Below are positions 43,811 through 53,877 of a DNA stretch of 64,000 nucleotides, one piece after another. The notes under the pieces were generated by a model. It was not told the origin of the DNA, did not search any database, and saw only the letters and a list, made by a program, of their open reading frames with translations. Position 1 is the first letter of the stretch. Every line of letters begins with the position of its first letter. Both the position numbers and the translations under genes were made by a program. The DNA is from Algibacter miyuki (GTDB lineage: Bacteria; Bacteroidota; Bacteroidia; Flavobacteriales; Flavobacteriaceae), in NCBI RefSeq assembly GCF_030409805.1, contig NZ_JAUFQP010000013.1:1370501-1434500 (forward strand), in the 5' to 3' direction.

Positions 43811-44971
43811 ATGAACAATTTTGAATTAAAAAACCCAACCAAAATTATTTTTGGAAAGGATACTATAGCACAAATAAAAAACGAAATACCTCAAGATGCT
43901 AAAGTATTATTGCTTTACGGAGGAGGAAGTATTAAAAAAAATGGAATTTACGACCAAGTAAAAACAGCTTTAGCTAACGTTGAAGTGGTTGAGTTTGGCG
44001 GTATTCCTGCAAATCCTGAATACGCTGTTTTAATGGATGCGCTAAAGGTAATTAAAGATGAAAAAATATCATATTTATTAGCTGTTGGTGGTGGTTCTGT
44101 AATAGATGGAACTAAATTTTTATCGGCAGCTGCCCTTTTTGAAGGAGATACACCTTGGGATATTTTAACCGAAAACATTAAAACAGAAAAAGGTATGCCT
44201 TTCGGAACGGTTTTAACCTTGCCTGCTACAGGATCGGAAATGAATTCTGGAGCTGTAATTACAAGAAAAGAAACGAAAGAAAAATTAGCCATGGGAGGTC
44301 CTGGTTTATTTCCTGAGTTCTCTGTCTTAGATCCGCAAGTAATTGCATCTATCCCTGAGCGTCAATTAGCAAATGGTTTAACCGATGCTTTTACGCACGT
44401 TTTAGAACAATACATGACATATCCTATCGGTGCATTATTGCAAGATCGTTTTGCTGAAAGTATTTTACAAACCATTATTGAAGTGGCACCTAAAGTAATT
44501 AAGGATCCAACAGATTACGAAGCAACATCAAACTTTATGTGGAGTTGCACGATGGCTTTAAACGGACTTATCCAAAAAGGAGTTCCTGGAGATTGGGCAG
44601 TACATGCTATTGGTCATGAATTAACGGCTTTATTTGGTATCGATCATGCTAGAACTTTAGCGGTCATTGCTCCTAGTCATTACAAATTCAATTTTGAAGA
44701 CAAAAAGGAAAAATTAGCACAATACGGTGAACGTGTTTGGAATATTTCCGAAGGAAGTATCGACGATAAAGCCTATGCTGCCATTGAAAAAACAGAAGCT
44801 TTTTTCCATGAATTAGGTATCGATACCAAACTATCTGATTACACCAAAGATTACGACGGTACTGCTGAAGAAATAGCCAAGCGTTTTACCGATCGTGGTT
44901 GGTTAGGTTTAGGGGAACACCAAACATTATCTCCAGACAAAGTGGAGAAAATTGTAAAAATGGCATATTAA
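43811..44971 (+). CDS. yqhD: Iron/zinc-containing aldehyde reductase (YqhD-like alcohol dehydrogenase)
   Basis: 386 residues, close to the 387 of E. coli YqhD. The metal ligands line up with that enzyme shifted by two positions: D192, H196, H265 and H279. The NADP loop is VGGGSVIDGTKF (92-103). YqhD-type enzymes reduce aldehydes such as glyoxal, methylglyoxal and lipid-peroxidation products with NADPH. Location after the MDR reductase supports a carbonyl detoxification role. The substrate range is inferred. Confidence 0.9.
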   Translation: MNNFELKNPTKIIFGKDTIAQIKNEIPQDAKVLLLYGGGSIKKNGIYDQVKTALANVEVVEFGGIPANPEYAVLMDALKVIKDEKISYLLAVGGGSVIDGTKFLSAAALFEGDTPWDILTENIKTEKGMPFGTVLTLPATGSEMNSGAVITRKETKEKLAMGGPGLFPEFSVLDPQVIASIPERQLANGLTDAFTHVLEQYMTYPIGALLQDRFAESILQTIIEVAPKVIKDPTDYEATSNFMWSCTMALNGLIQKGVPGDWAVHAIGHELTALFGIDHARTLAVIAPSHYKFNFEDKKEKLAQYGERVWNISEGSIDDKAYAAIEKTEAFFHELGIDTKLSDYTKDYDGTAEEIAKRFTDRGWLGLGEHQTLSPDKVEKIVKMAY

Positions 44972-44978
44972 TTTCAGT

Positions 44979-45785
44979 ATGAACATCTTAAAATCATTTG
45001 CACTTGTTTGCACTATTGTTACAGCTTCGAGTTGTAAAGATGCAAAACAAGACACCACTTCTGAAAAGGTTTCAGAAGTAAAAATAGAATCAAAAAAACA
45101 AAACAACATGAAAATATTATTTGTATTAACATCTCATGACAAATTAGGTGATACAGGAAAAAAAACAGGTTTTTGGGTTGAAGAATTTGCTAGCCCATAT
45201 TATACTTTATTAGATAAAGGAGCAGAAATTACAATAGCAACACCAAAAGGTGGCGCAGCTCCAATAGACCCAAGTAGTGATTCGCCAGATGCTGCTACGG
45301 CTTCTACAGATCGCTATAATGGTGATGCTGACGCAAAAGCAAAAATTGCAAACACGGCTGTTTTAGCAGATATGAATCCTAATGATTTTGACGCTGTATT
45401 TTATCCGGGTGGTCACGGTCCTTTATGGGATTTAACTAACGATAAAAACTCGGTGGCATTAATTGAAGCCTTCGATCGCCAAGAAAAACCAATTGCTTTT
45501 GTTTGTCATGCACCGGCTGTATTGAAAGATGTGAAAAATGAAGACGGAACAGCTTTAGTTAAAGGTAAACGTGTTACTGGATTTTCAAATAAAGAAGAAG
45601 CAGCTGTTGGCTTAACAGAAGTTGTGCCTTTATTATTAGAAGATATGCTTATTGAAAATGGCGCATTGTATTCTAATGGTGAAAATTGGGCAGCTTATGC
45701 CGTTCAAGATGGAAATTTAATTACAGGACAAAATCCTGCATCATCAGAATTAGTAGCTGAAAAATTATTAGAAAGTTTAAAATAA
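44979..45785 (+). CDS. DJ-1/PfpI (Hsp31-like) lipoprotein
   Basis: 268 residues. A short lipoprotein leader with acylated Cys19 (TASSCKD) is followed by a linker and a DJ-1/PfpI domain from about 44. The nucleophile elbow AFVCHAPAVL contains C176, and GGHGPLWDL (144-152) precedes it. Relatives are glyoxalase III/deglycase-like proteins acting on methylglyoxal, though some activities are disputed. Export as a lipoprotein is unusual for this fold. Last gene of the TetR-controlled operon, before a terminator. Confidence 0.87.
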   Translation: MNILKSFALVCTIVTASSCKDAKQDTTSEKVSEVKIESKKQNNMKILFVLTSHDKLGDTGKKTGFWVEEFASPYYTLLDKGAEITIATPKGGAAPIDPSSDSPDAATASTDRYNGDADAKAKIANTAVLADMNPNDFDAVFYPGGHGPLWDLTNDKNSVALIEAFDRQEKPIAFVCHAPAVLKDVKNEDGTALVKGKRVTGFSNKEEAAVGLTEVVPLLLEDMLIENGALYSNGENWAAYAVQDGNLITGQNPASSELVAEKLLESLK

Positions 45786-45804
45786 ATTAAACATCATTTG
45801 TATA

Positions 45805-45835
45805 AAAAGGTTGTCCATAATTTGGGCAACCTTTT
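45805..45835 (+). terminator. Terminator of the detoxification operon
   Basis: Stem of 45805-45816 with 45824-45835 (AAGGTTGTCC against GGGCAACCTT, with one G-T pair), followed by a run of T. Confidence 0.85.
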
Positions 45836-46071
45836 TTTTTGAATTTATACTAATTACTTCGTTAAGTAAGCGGTAACTTTTTTTGATTTCAGTAAAAAGT
45901 GGTGTCTAGTTTTAATGTAAAAACAACACTTTATCGGTTTTATATGTTTTTAATCGGTTTTTGTAAAGCCAGAACGATTAAAAATAGAATTAGTTTTTTT
46001 TCTAATTTTATAAGGTTTTATATTGTAATAAATTTCAACCACCCATACTTAAAAAGTATAAAGCCCTATTT

Positions 46072-48138
46072 ATGCAAGCCTATTTTAATAAACCACACAT
46101 CAAGTTTTACGGTATATTTTTGTGGGTTATTTTTAGTGGTTTTGGTACTAATTATTCAGCTTTTGCACAAGAAGAAATAAAGAAACGTCTTCAGGAAAAA
46201 ATTAAAAAACACAAGGAAAATAATAATTTCCAACGAGATACTACTTACATTAATTTATTGTATGCATTGGGTATGCAATATGCGCAATACAATTTAGATA
46301 GTTTACTCATTATTTCTAACGAATCTATTAAGTTAAGTAAAGCTATGTATTACCCTAAAGGTGAAGCGCAAGGTTATTTAATTGAAGGTTTATATTACTC
46401 AAATACAGGAAAACAAGATCTTGCTATTTCGTATTTTCAAAAATCTGTATCTATTGCGAGTGCTTCTTCTGAAATCAATTTATTATTAGAATCTAAAATT
46501 AAATTGGCGGCAGAGTATAAATATAAAGAGGATTATGCCAACGCTCTAAAATATTATTTAGAGGCTATAGAAATAGCCAAAGCATACGATAGTGATAAAT
46601 ATTTATCTAAATGTTATTTAAATATTTCATCCATATACCGTGTTCAAAAAGAATATGAGCAAACTATTTTGTTCTTATCTAAATCCTTAAAAATCAATCA
46701 ATCAAATAACGATGATGTACAATTTGCTAAAAACTTAAATAATTTAACGGCTTGTTATATTGAAATGGGAAATTTAGATAAAGCAACTGTCGCTGTGGAC
46801 AATGCGATTTCCATTTTTGAAAAAGTAAAGTTAGATTCATGGCTTTCGTATGCATATGAGTTAAAAGGATCTATTCATACCAATAAAGGGCAATTCTATC
46901 AAGCCTTAGAATGGTTAAATAAAAGTGAAAAAATTCATGATAAGATTGATAAAGGACGCTATAAAATACCTTTAGCTCTAAATTTATCTAAAACATATTT
47001 CGGACTTAAAGATTATGATAAGGCAGAAGCTTACGCTTTAAAAGCACTTGAAATTTCTGAAAAATTAAATGTTTTAGAAGAACGAGATGTGACTTTAGAA
47101 CTTCTTTATAAAATAGAAAAAATCAATGGAACCCCAGAAAAAGCACTCGCCTATTTAGAAGACTTAAAAGCGATTTCTGATACCATCAATAAAAACAACA
47201 ATATTAAAGAGTTAAGAATACTCAAATCGAATTTAGAGTTTGAACAAAAAAAAGAACAGTATATCTCAGAAAGTCAACAAAAACATGTATTGCAACGTAG
47301 TTATATTTACTTTTCGATTCTAATTATATTGGCTTTTGCTATTATCATTTTTATACTTAAAAAAAATAACAAAACCCAAAATGCTCTAAATCAAAAATTA
47401 TTAGAAAATACAGAAGCTCTTAAAAAAAATGAAATACATTTAAATGAGGCCAATAATACTAAAAGTAGGTTGTTTTCTATTATTGCACACGATTTAAAGG
47501 GCCCTATAGATTCATTTAAATCACTTTTAGATCTATTTAATAAAAGCGAATTGAGTAAGACTGAATTCATGCACTTTATGCCTCAAATAGGTGAAAACAT
47601 TGACTCTATTGCTTTTACTTTGAATAATTTATTAACCTGGGGACAAAGCCAAATGGATGGTTTATCTACCAAGCCAGATGTGATACCGCTTAAAACATTG
47701 GTAGATGAAAGTTTAAGACTTTTATCTAAGCAAGCCGAAGTAAAATCTATTTCAACTATAAATAATATTGATAAAAATGTAATTGCTTGGTCTGATAGAG
47801 ATCAAATAGATGTTGTTATCCGTAACTTAATAAGTAATGCTTTAAAGTTTACGCGTGAACATGGTATAATAACTATTTCGGCCGTTGAAAAAGCCTTGTT
47901 TTGGGAAGTACAAATTCAAGATAATGGTGTTGGTATGAGTGAAGATGCACTTTCTAAAATTTTTACAGAAAACGAAACCGCTTCTTCTTATGGTACACGA
48001 AATGAAAAAGGAACTGGTTTAGGACTTCGAGTTTGTAAAGAAATGGTTGAAAACAATGGCGGAACTATTTGGGTAGAAAGTAATTTAAATTATGGCTCAT
48101 CTTTTTATTTTACAGTTTCAAAATCAAAAACACTATAA
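46072..48138 (+). CDS. TPR-repeat sensor histidine kinase, first of a tandem pair
   Basis: 688 residues. Signal-peptide-like start (FLWVIFSGFGTNYSAFA, about 16-32), then TPR repeats from about 60 to 380 in the periplasm, one membrane helix at 410-429, a coiled coil, and a cytoplasmic kinase. Phospho-acceptor H473 (FSIIAHDLKGPI), N-box RNLISNALKFT (584-594), G1 DNGVGMSED (617-625) and G2 GTGLGL (647-652). No receiver or DNA-binding domain and no neighbouring regulator. Aligns over its whole length with the next gene. Confidence 0.9.
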   Translation: MQAYFNKPHIKFYGIFLWVIFSGFGTNYSAFAQEEIKKRLQEKIKKHKENNNFQRDTTYINLLYALGMQYAQYNLDSLLIISNESIKLSKAMYYPKGEAQGYLIEGLYYSNTGKQDLAISYFQKSVSIASASSEINLLLESKIKLAAEYKYKEDYANALKYYLEAIEIAKAYDSDKYLSKCYLNISSIYRVQKEYEQTILFLSKSLKINQSNNDDVQFAKNLNNLTACYIEMGNLDKATVAVDNAISIFEKVKLDSWLSYAYELKGSIHTNKGQFYQALEWLNKSEKIHDKIDKGRYKIPLALNLSKTYFGLKDYDKAEAYALKALEISEKLNVLEERDVTLELLYKIEKINGTPEKALAYLEDLKAISDTINKNNNIKELRILKSNLEFEQKKEQYISESQQKHVLQRSYIYFSILIILAFAIIIFILKKNNKTQNALNQKLLENTEALKKNEIHLNEANNTKSRLFSIIAHDLKGPIDSFKSLLDLFNKSELSKTEFMHFMPQIGENIDSIAFTLNNLLTWGQSQMDGLSTKPDVIPLKTLVDESLRLLSKQAEVKSISTINNIDKNVIAWSDRDQIDVVIRNLISNALKFTREHGIITISAVEKALFWEVQIQDNGVGMSEDALSKIFTENETASSYGTRNEKGTGLGLRVCKEMVENNGGTIWVESNLNYGSSFYFTVSKSKTL

Positions 48139-48365
48139 GTTATATTTCAAAATACTTTATTAATTACAGCTTTATTATAAGTTGAAATACAGGGTTTTAT
48201 AATTTCTTTTTAATATAATTTGCATCGTTAAAATGAAGGCTTAATTATGTGGTTAATCCTAACAGGAAATAATAACATTTAAAATCGCGTATATATATCA
48301 TTTTGCAACATATATTTTGCTAGGATTTTGTAAATTGTACTACAACCAGTCTTATAGTATTGCTT

Positions 48366-50432
48366 ATGCAACATCAGTTAAAAACAAACTACCCCCTACT
48401 TTCCAATGTATTTATAGGTATCCTTTTTCTTTTTTGTTCCAATAGTCTTTCGGCATTTTCGGAAGACGACATAAAAAAGGAGATACAGCGTAAAATTAAA
48501 ACACTTAAAGCAAGTCCTAATTTTGAAAAAGACTCCACTTATATTAATTTATTACACGACTTAAATTGGGAATATATTCACTATAATTCCGATAGTTTAT
48601 TTGTCCTTTCAAATGAAATTATTTCTCTAAGTAAAGCCATTAAATATACTAAAGGAGATGCTAAAGGCCATTTTTTTCTCGGTGTATATTATTCTGATAA
48701 AGGAGATCAAGATAAAGCTATTTCTTATTTTTCAAAAGCACTATCCAAAGGAGAATCTATTAATGATCCTTTAATTATCATACAATCTAAAATTGAGTTA
48801 GCTCGGGAATATGAGTATAAAGAGGAAAATGAAAAATCGTTAAGAGAATACTTGAGTGCTATTGAAATCGCTAAAAAAAGCAAAAATGATTCCTGGTTAA
48901 GCAATTTATACCTTAATGTTTCTACGTTATACGGCAATCAAAAAGACCATGAGCAAGCCGTTTTGTTTTTAATAAAAGCTAAGGAACTTAATGAAAATAA
49001 AGGTGAAGAAGAAAGAATGGGAATCATTCTTTCCAATTTAGCCATTGCTTATATTTCCATGGGCGATTTAGATAGTGCAAAATTAAATATAAATAAAGCT
49101 GTTTCTATTTTTGAAAAACTTAAGTCGGATGATTGGTTAGCTTATGTTTATCAGGTAAAAGCTAATGTTTATCTAGAACAGAACGAGTTTAATAAAGCAC
49201 TTATATGGTTGAAAAAAAGTGAAAAGATTCATGAAAATATTGATTCGATTAGGGGAAAAAAGCAACTAAACCTCCTACTATCTAAAGCATATTTCGAGCT
49301 TGAAAATTATGATGTTTCCGAGGCATATGCTTTAAGATCTTTAGAAATAACCAAAGAGCTCAATATTCTATTAAGCAGAGATCAAATTTTTGAGATTCTA
49401 TATAAAATAAAAAAAATAAATAACGATCCAGCCGCCGCACTTACTTATCTCGAAGAGTTTAAGGCTATTTCTGATACAATAAATAAAAACGATAATAGAA
49501 AAGAATTAAAAATACTAAAGGCAACGCTTGTTTCTGAACATGAAAAAGATCAATATATTTTAGCAAACGAGAAGAGGGAAGCAAAACAAATGGGCTATAC
49601 TTATATTTCTACGTTAGTTATTTTGGCGTTTTTAATCATTATCATTATTCTTAAAAGGAACAACAAAACTCAGAATATTTTAAATCAAAAACTGATAGAA
49701 AACACGGAGGCCTTAAAGAAGCACGAGGCGCATTTAAACGATGCGAACAACACTAAAAACAAGTTATTCTCTATTATAGCACATGATTTAAAAGGACCTA
49801 TAAATTCATTTAAATCATTATTCGATTTGTTTAATAAAAGAGAAGTAACAACTGCCGAATTCATGGAATTTATGCCGCAAATTGGTGAAAATATAGATAG
49901 TATTGCTTTTACTTTGAATAATTTATTAACCTGGGGACAAACACAAATGAATGGTTTGGTAACCAAACCTAGCTATATAACTATTAAAACTTTAGTAGAT
50001 GAAAGTATTAAGCTATTGTCTAAACAAACTGAAGTGAAATCGATTATTATAGCAAACAACATCGATGAGAAGGTTATTACGTGGAGTGATAAAGATCAAA
50101 TTGATATTGTAATTCGGAATTTGATTAGTAATGCCGTGAAGTTTACACGAGACCATGGAGCGATCACTATTGATGCTTCCGGAAAACCTGGTTTTTGGGA
50201 AATAGCGGTTAGAGATAATGGCGTTGGGATGAGCGAAGATGTTGTAGCCAATATTTTTAACGAAGAAGAAACTTCAACCACTTATGGAACCCAAAACGAA
50301 AAAGGAACTGGGTTAGGTTTGCGAATTTGTAAAGAAATGGTGGAAAATAACGGTGGAACTATATGGGTGGAAAGTGTTTTAAACCAGGGATCTTCATTTT
50401 ATTTTACAGTACCTAAAAGTAAAAATTCTTAA
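48366..50432 (+). CDS. TPR-repeat sensor histidine kinase, second of a tandem pair
   Basis: 688 residues from the ATG at 48366; a TTG two codons earlier is disregarded. Same architecture as the upstream gene and the same length: signal peptide, TPR array, helix near 412-430, H473 in FSIIAHDLKGPI, N-box, DNGVGMSED and GTGLGLRICKEMVE. The kinase half is much more similar between the two than the TPR half, suggesting a tandem duplication with divergence of the sensing part. Ends at a strong terminator. Confidence 0.9.
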   Translation: MQHQLKTNYPLLSNVFIGILFLFCSNSLSAFSEDDIKKEIQRKIKTLKASPNFEKDSTYINLLHDLNWEYIHYNSDSLFVLSNEIISLSKAIKYTKGDAKGHFFLGVYYSDKGDQDKAISYFSKALSKGESINDPLIIIQSKIELAREYEYKEENEKSLREYLSAIEIAKKSKNDSWLSNLYLNVSTLYGNQKDHEQAVLFLIKAKELNENKGEEERMGIILSNLAIAYISMGDLDSAKLNINKAVSIFEKLKSDDWLAYVYQVKANVYLEQNEFNKALIWLKKSEKIHENIDSIRGKKQLNLLLSKAYFELENYDVSEAYALRSLEITKELNILLSRDQIFEILYKIKKINNDPAAALTYLEEFKAISDTINKNDNRKELKILKATLVSEHEKDQYILANEKREAKQMGYTYISTLVILAFLIIIIILKRNNKTQNILNQKLIENTEALKKHEAHLNDANNTKNKLFSIIAHDLKGPINSFKSLFDLFNKREVTTAEFMEFMPQIGENIDSIAFTLNNLLTWGQTQMNGLVTKPSYITIKTLVDESIKLLSKQTEVKSIIIANNIDEKVITWSDKDQIDIVIRNLISNAVKFTRDHGAITIDASGKPGFWEIAVRDNGVGMSEDVVANIFNEEETSTTYGTQNEKGTGLGLRICKEMVENNGGTIWVESVLNQGSSFYFTVPKSKNS

Positions 50433-50491
50433 CCGAATTTTCACAAATAATGTGTCTATATTTAAAAATTAGAAAAGATAATATGAATTAT

Positions 50492-50525
50492 AAAAAAGAC
50501 CAAGCTTGTAAGCTTGGTCTTTTTT
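50492..50525. terminator. Bidirectional terminator between the kinase and peroxiredoxin genes
   Basis: The 16-base arms 50492-50507 and 50510-50525 are perfect reverse complements (core AAGACCAAGCTT), with A and T runs on both sides. It serves two convergent genes. Confidence 0.9.
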
Positions 50526-50560
50526 TTATTTAAATAATTTTTTGTTCTTAATATGATATA

Positions 50561-51067
50561 TTAAGCTTCTCCTCTAGCCGGATAATCTGCTTTTAAAATA
50601 TAATCAATACCTCCTAAAACATCGTTAAAGCTTGGTCGCCCAAAAGGCATAGATTGTATTGATTCCCAGTATATGGTTTGCTCTGGAGTAACTAAAAACA
50701 AGCCTGGCTCTGTAAAGTGTTTTGGCTCTTCTTTAATCCCTTCAGAAATAAATAATCCCCATGTTCTGGCTTCTTCAATAGACAAGCCGTAACCTAAAGG
50801 TATATCTGCAATATCCCATGCTTCATGTGTTGCTTTAGCCACGTCTTCGGTATCCGCACTTATAGCAATTACGTTAACGCCACGATCTGTAAATTTATCT
50901 AGTTTTCGTTGTAAATCTTCTAGCTGACTTTTACATACTGGGCAATGTTTTCCTCTGTAAAATAAGACTAAAGTGAAGTTTTTCGGCGATTGATCGCTTA
51001 ATTTCCACGTACTACCATTGACTAATTTTATTTCTAATTCTGGTGCTTTCTCTCTTGGTTTTATCAT
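50561..51067 (-). CDS. Peroxiredoxin-like (AhpC/TSA) protein
   Basis: 168 residues, cytoplasmic. Thioredoxin-fold peroxidase motif LVLFYRGKHCPVCKSQLED with the peroxidatic cysteine in a CPVC pair near 44-47. VNVIAISADTEDVAKAT is the usual strand following. It should reduce peroxides at the expense of thiols. Single gene with a good downstream terminator. No promoter element that I can place with confidence. Confidence 0.85.
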   Translation of the reverse strand: MIKPREKAPELEIKLVNGSTWKLSDQSPKNFTLVLFYRGKHCPVCKSQLEDLQRKLDKFTDRGVNVIAISADTEDVAKATHEAWDIADIPLGYGLSIEEARTWGLFISEGIKEEPKHFTEPGLFLVTPEQTIYWESIQSMPFGRPSFNDVLGGIDYILKADYPARGEA

Positions 51068-51337
51068 TACGGTTACGGTTTTAATTAATTAGAAAGGCCG
51101 TTGTATAGTACAACATCCTTTGCTATTAATAGTTATTAATTTATTTATTATAAAGGTACAGGGAATCCTAATGAATACGTTACACAATTATAGGAATACC
51201 TTATAACATTGACGTATGATGTAATATAATGCCGAAAGCAATTATTGATGTGATGATTTATAAGAATTACCTTTAGATGAATTTGTGCCTTACACTATAC
51301 AGTGCGTGTTAGACGGTTGGTAGAACGTGTGATGTAT

Positions 51338-53227
51338 TTATTGGTCTTTTGTTTTATCTAAAACCTTTCTAATATGTTCACTATCCCAATGGCTATCATA
51401 CTCGACAACTCCCCTTTTGAAATCTTCATTTAAGAATTTCTCCTGTTGCTCTAACTCTATTTTTGCTTTGAATATATAGTTTTTTTCATCCTTAGGTTCC
51501 GAAGATAAACGTCTTAAACTGTCTTCATCATATTTGATAAAGTTTTGTACTTGTCGGTTTAAAGTATATTTTCTGAATCCCATTTTGCTCAAAACATCTT
51601 TAGCCAAAGTTAACGACGTTTCTAGAGATTCACGATAGATATTTTCATTTCCAAGATTAAGTAATTCATAAGCATCATATCGGTTTTTAGTCCGAATCAT
51701 GAATTCTACATGCGGGTATTTATCCTTAATTATTTTACCAATAGCTTTAGAAACGGCAATTTTATTGGTTGCGCAAATAAGTATTTTAGCTTCTGCAATT
51801 CCTGCAGATTCTAATAAATCGAGACGTGTGGCATCTCCATAATACACTTCAAATCCCATTTTTCGAAGAAAATCTACACGATTAGAATCATGATCTAAAA
51901 TAGTGGCTTCTACACCGTGCGAACGCAAAAACCGTCCGATAGTACTTCCAAAATGTCCAAAGCCAACTAGTATTATTTTTTGCGATTTCGCAATATGATC
52001 CATTGGTCTTTTTACCGATTGTTTGGTACCAATCTTTGGGAGTATAAAACGCTCATTAAGGATGCCAATAATTGGCGTTAGCGACATGCTCAAGGCAGTA
52101 ATCACTAATAACATATCCATTTGATCTTGATTTAAAAGATTTAAACCAAAGGCAAACGACAATAATACAAAAGCAAATTCCCCAATTTGAGCCAAACTAC
52201 AAGTAAGCAGGATGTTTTGGTCAAGTTTCAATTTAAAAATACGTCCAGTAATATATAAGACAATAGCTTTTAAAAGAATAACAGCGACTAAAATACCACC
52301 AATAGTTAATGGGCTATTCGCGATAACAACAAAGTTTATCGAGGCACCGACCGCCATAAAAAAGAGTCCTAAAAGTAAATTTTTAAAAGGTTCTAATGTG
52401 CTTTCCAACTCATGTTTAAATTCACTATTTGAAAGTACTACACCTCCTAAAAACGCACCTAAAGCCGGACTTAAGCCAACATATTCCATTAAAAATGAAA
52501 TTCCAAAAACAATTAAAAATGCCGAAGCAATCAGCAACTCTCTTACATCTGTTTTAGCAATTTTTCGAAGTATTGGTACTATCAAATAACGTCCTGCAAC
52601 AATAATTAAAACCACCGATAAAATAATAGCCAAGGTTTGCAGGCCAATAGGTAAATTGTCTATTAAATTCGAACTGGTGCTATGGTTTTCCGCGGAAGCG
52701 TTACCGTCTGAATTAGACAACAACGGGATAAAACCCAACATAAAAATAACAATAATATCTTGAAATAATAGAATGGAAAATGATGATGTTCCAAAGGTGG
52801 TATCCATCAATCCTTTTTCCTTTATAGTTTGCATCGCAATTGCTGTAGAAGATAAAGCTACAGCCATTGAAATAACCAAAGCCACTTTCCATTCAAAACC
52901 TAAAAGCGTAAATAGAATGTAGGATAATAACATGGTTCCGCCAACTTGAATACCGCCCATACCGAGTATGGTTTTTCGCATGTTCCAGAAGTTTTTCGGT
53001 TCTATTTCTAACCCAATTAAAAACAACATAACAACCACTCCAAATTCAGCAAAATGTAAAATATCTTCTCCCTCATTTCCTATAAAGCCAAAAACATAAG
53101 GGCCTATTAAAACCCCTGCTAATAGGTAACCAATTACCGAGCTTAAGCCTACTTTTTTTGCTAAAGAAACACAAATAATTGCTCCGGTTAAAAAAACTAT
53201 GGCTTGAAAAAGTATACTTCCAGTCAT
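51338..53227 (-). CDS. CPA2-family K+/H+ antiporter with TrkA-N domain (KefB/KefC type)
   Basis: 629 residues. About twelve membrane helices to residue 390 (GYLLAGVLIGPYV, ALSSTAIAMQTIKEKG), then a Rossmann regulatory domain starting IILVGFGHFGSTIGRFLRS with an acidic residue at the end of beta-2. In E. coli such systems release K+ to acidify the cell during electrophile stress and are gated by glutathione adducts. The partner KefF-type gene lies 3 bases upstream, supporting this assignment. Confidence 0.9.
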   Translation of the reverse strand: MTGSILFQAIVFLTGAIICVSLAKKVGLSSVIGYLLAGVLIGPYVFGFIGNEGEDILHFAEFGVVVMLFLIGLEIEPKNFWNMRKTILGMGGIQVGGTMLLSYILFTLLGFEWKVALVISMAVALSSTAIAMQTIKEKGLMDTTFGTSSFSILLFQDIIVIFMLGFIPLLSNSDGNASAENHSTSSNLIDNLPIGLQTLAIILSVVLIIVAGRYLIVPILRKIAKTDVRELLIASAFLIVFGISFLMEYVGLSPALGAFLGGVVLSNSEFKHELESTLEPFKNLLLGLFFMAVGASINFVVIANSPLTIGGILVAVILLKAIVLYITGRIFKLKLDQNILLTCSLAQIGEFAFVLLSFAFGLNLLNQDQMDMLLVITALSMSLTPIIGILNERFILPKIGTKQSVKRPMDHIAKSQKIILVGFGHFGSTIGRFLRSHGVEATILDHDSNRVDFLRKMGFEVYYGDATRLDLLESAGIAEAKILICATNKIAVSKAIGKIIKDKYPHVEFMIRTKNRYDAYELLNLGNENIYRESLETSLTLAKDVLSKMGFRKYTLNRQVQNFIKYDEDSLRRLSSEPKDEKNYIFKAKIELEQQEKFLNEDFKRGVVEYDSHWDSEHIRKVLDKTKDQ

Positions 53228-53230
53228 ATT

Positions 53231-53827
53231 TTATATGGTGTTTAGTTTAGGTATATCGTTTATAAAAGAAAATCCCTTACAGTCGTTGTTGCTCAGGTTG
53301 TTTTGAAGTAAAGTGACTAGATTCGCATATTGATTGGCATAATTAGTTAAAGCCTCATCGGTTAATTTATGCGTTTCCATGGCGGCAAAAGGTGGTAAAT
53401 AATGCATGCCACACAAATTTGCTGTTTGCTCAAAGGGCCTTAAAAATTGACGGACTGTAAAACTATTACTTCCTTCGGAACAATAAACTTCTCTTGAACC
53501 TCCTGTGGTAATCACGTTTAGGCAGGTTTTAGATTGCAGGGCATTTCCGTTAGGTCCATAAGCCCAACCAAATTCTAAAACCATATCAATCCACTGTTTC
53601 ATCAATGGTGGGCAGCTATACCAGTAAAAAGGATGATGCCATATAATGATATCATGGGCTTCTAATAGTTCTTTTTCTGCAGGAACATTAATATTAAAAT
53701 CGGGATAAGCCTCGTATAAATCATGAAATGTAACACCTTCAATATCAATAATTCGATTTACTAAAGCGTTGTTTGCTCTAGATTTTTCAAATTTAGGGTG
53801 AGAAAATAAAACGAGTATTTTTTTCAT
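53231..53827 (-). CDS. KefF/KefG-type NAD(P)H oxidoreductase ancillary protein
   Basis: 198 residues, flavodoxin-like quinone reductase fold. MKKILVLFSHPKFEKSRANN and WHHPFYWYSCPPLMKQWIDM are the diagnostic phosphate and active-site segments. KefF proteins bind FMN, activate the KefC channel and reduce quinones. Coupled to the antiporter gene, 3 bases apart. First gene of this operon. Confidence 0.9.
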   Translation of the reverse strand: MKKILVLFSHPKFEKSRANNALVNRIIDIEGVTFHDLYEAYPDFNINVPAEKELLEAHDIIIWHHPFYWYSCPPLMKQWIDMVLEFGWAYGPNGNALQSKTCLNVITTGGSREVYCSEGSNSFTVRQFLRPFEQTANLCGMHYLPPFAAMETHKLTDEALTNYANQYANLVTLLQNNLSNNDCKGFSFINDIPKLNTI

Positions 53828-53877
53828 GAGAACATCAATATCAAATAAGAACTAGGCCTAATTTACACTTTATAAAA

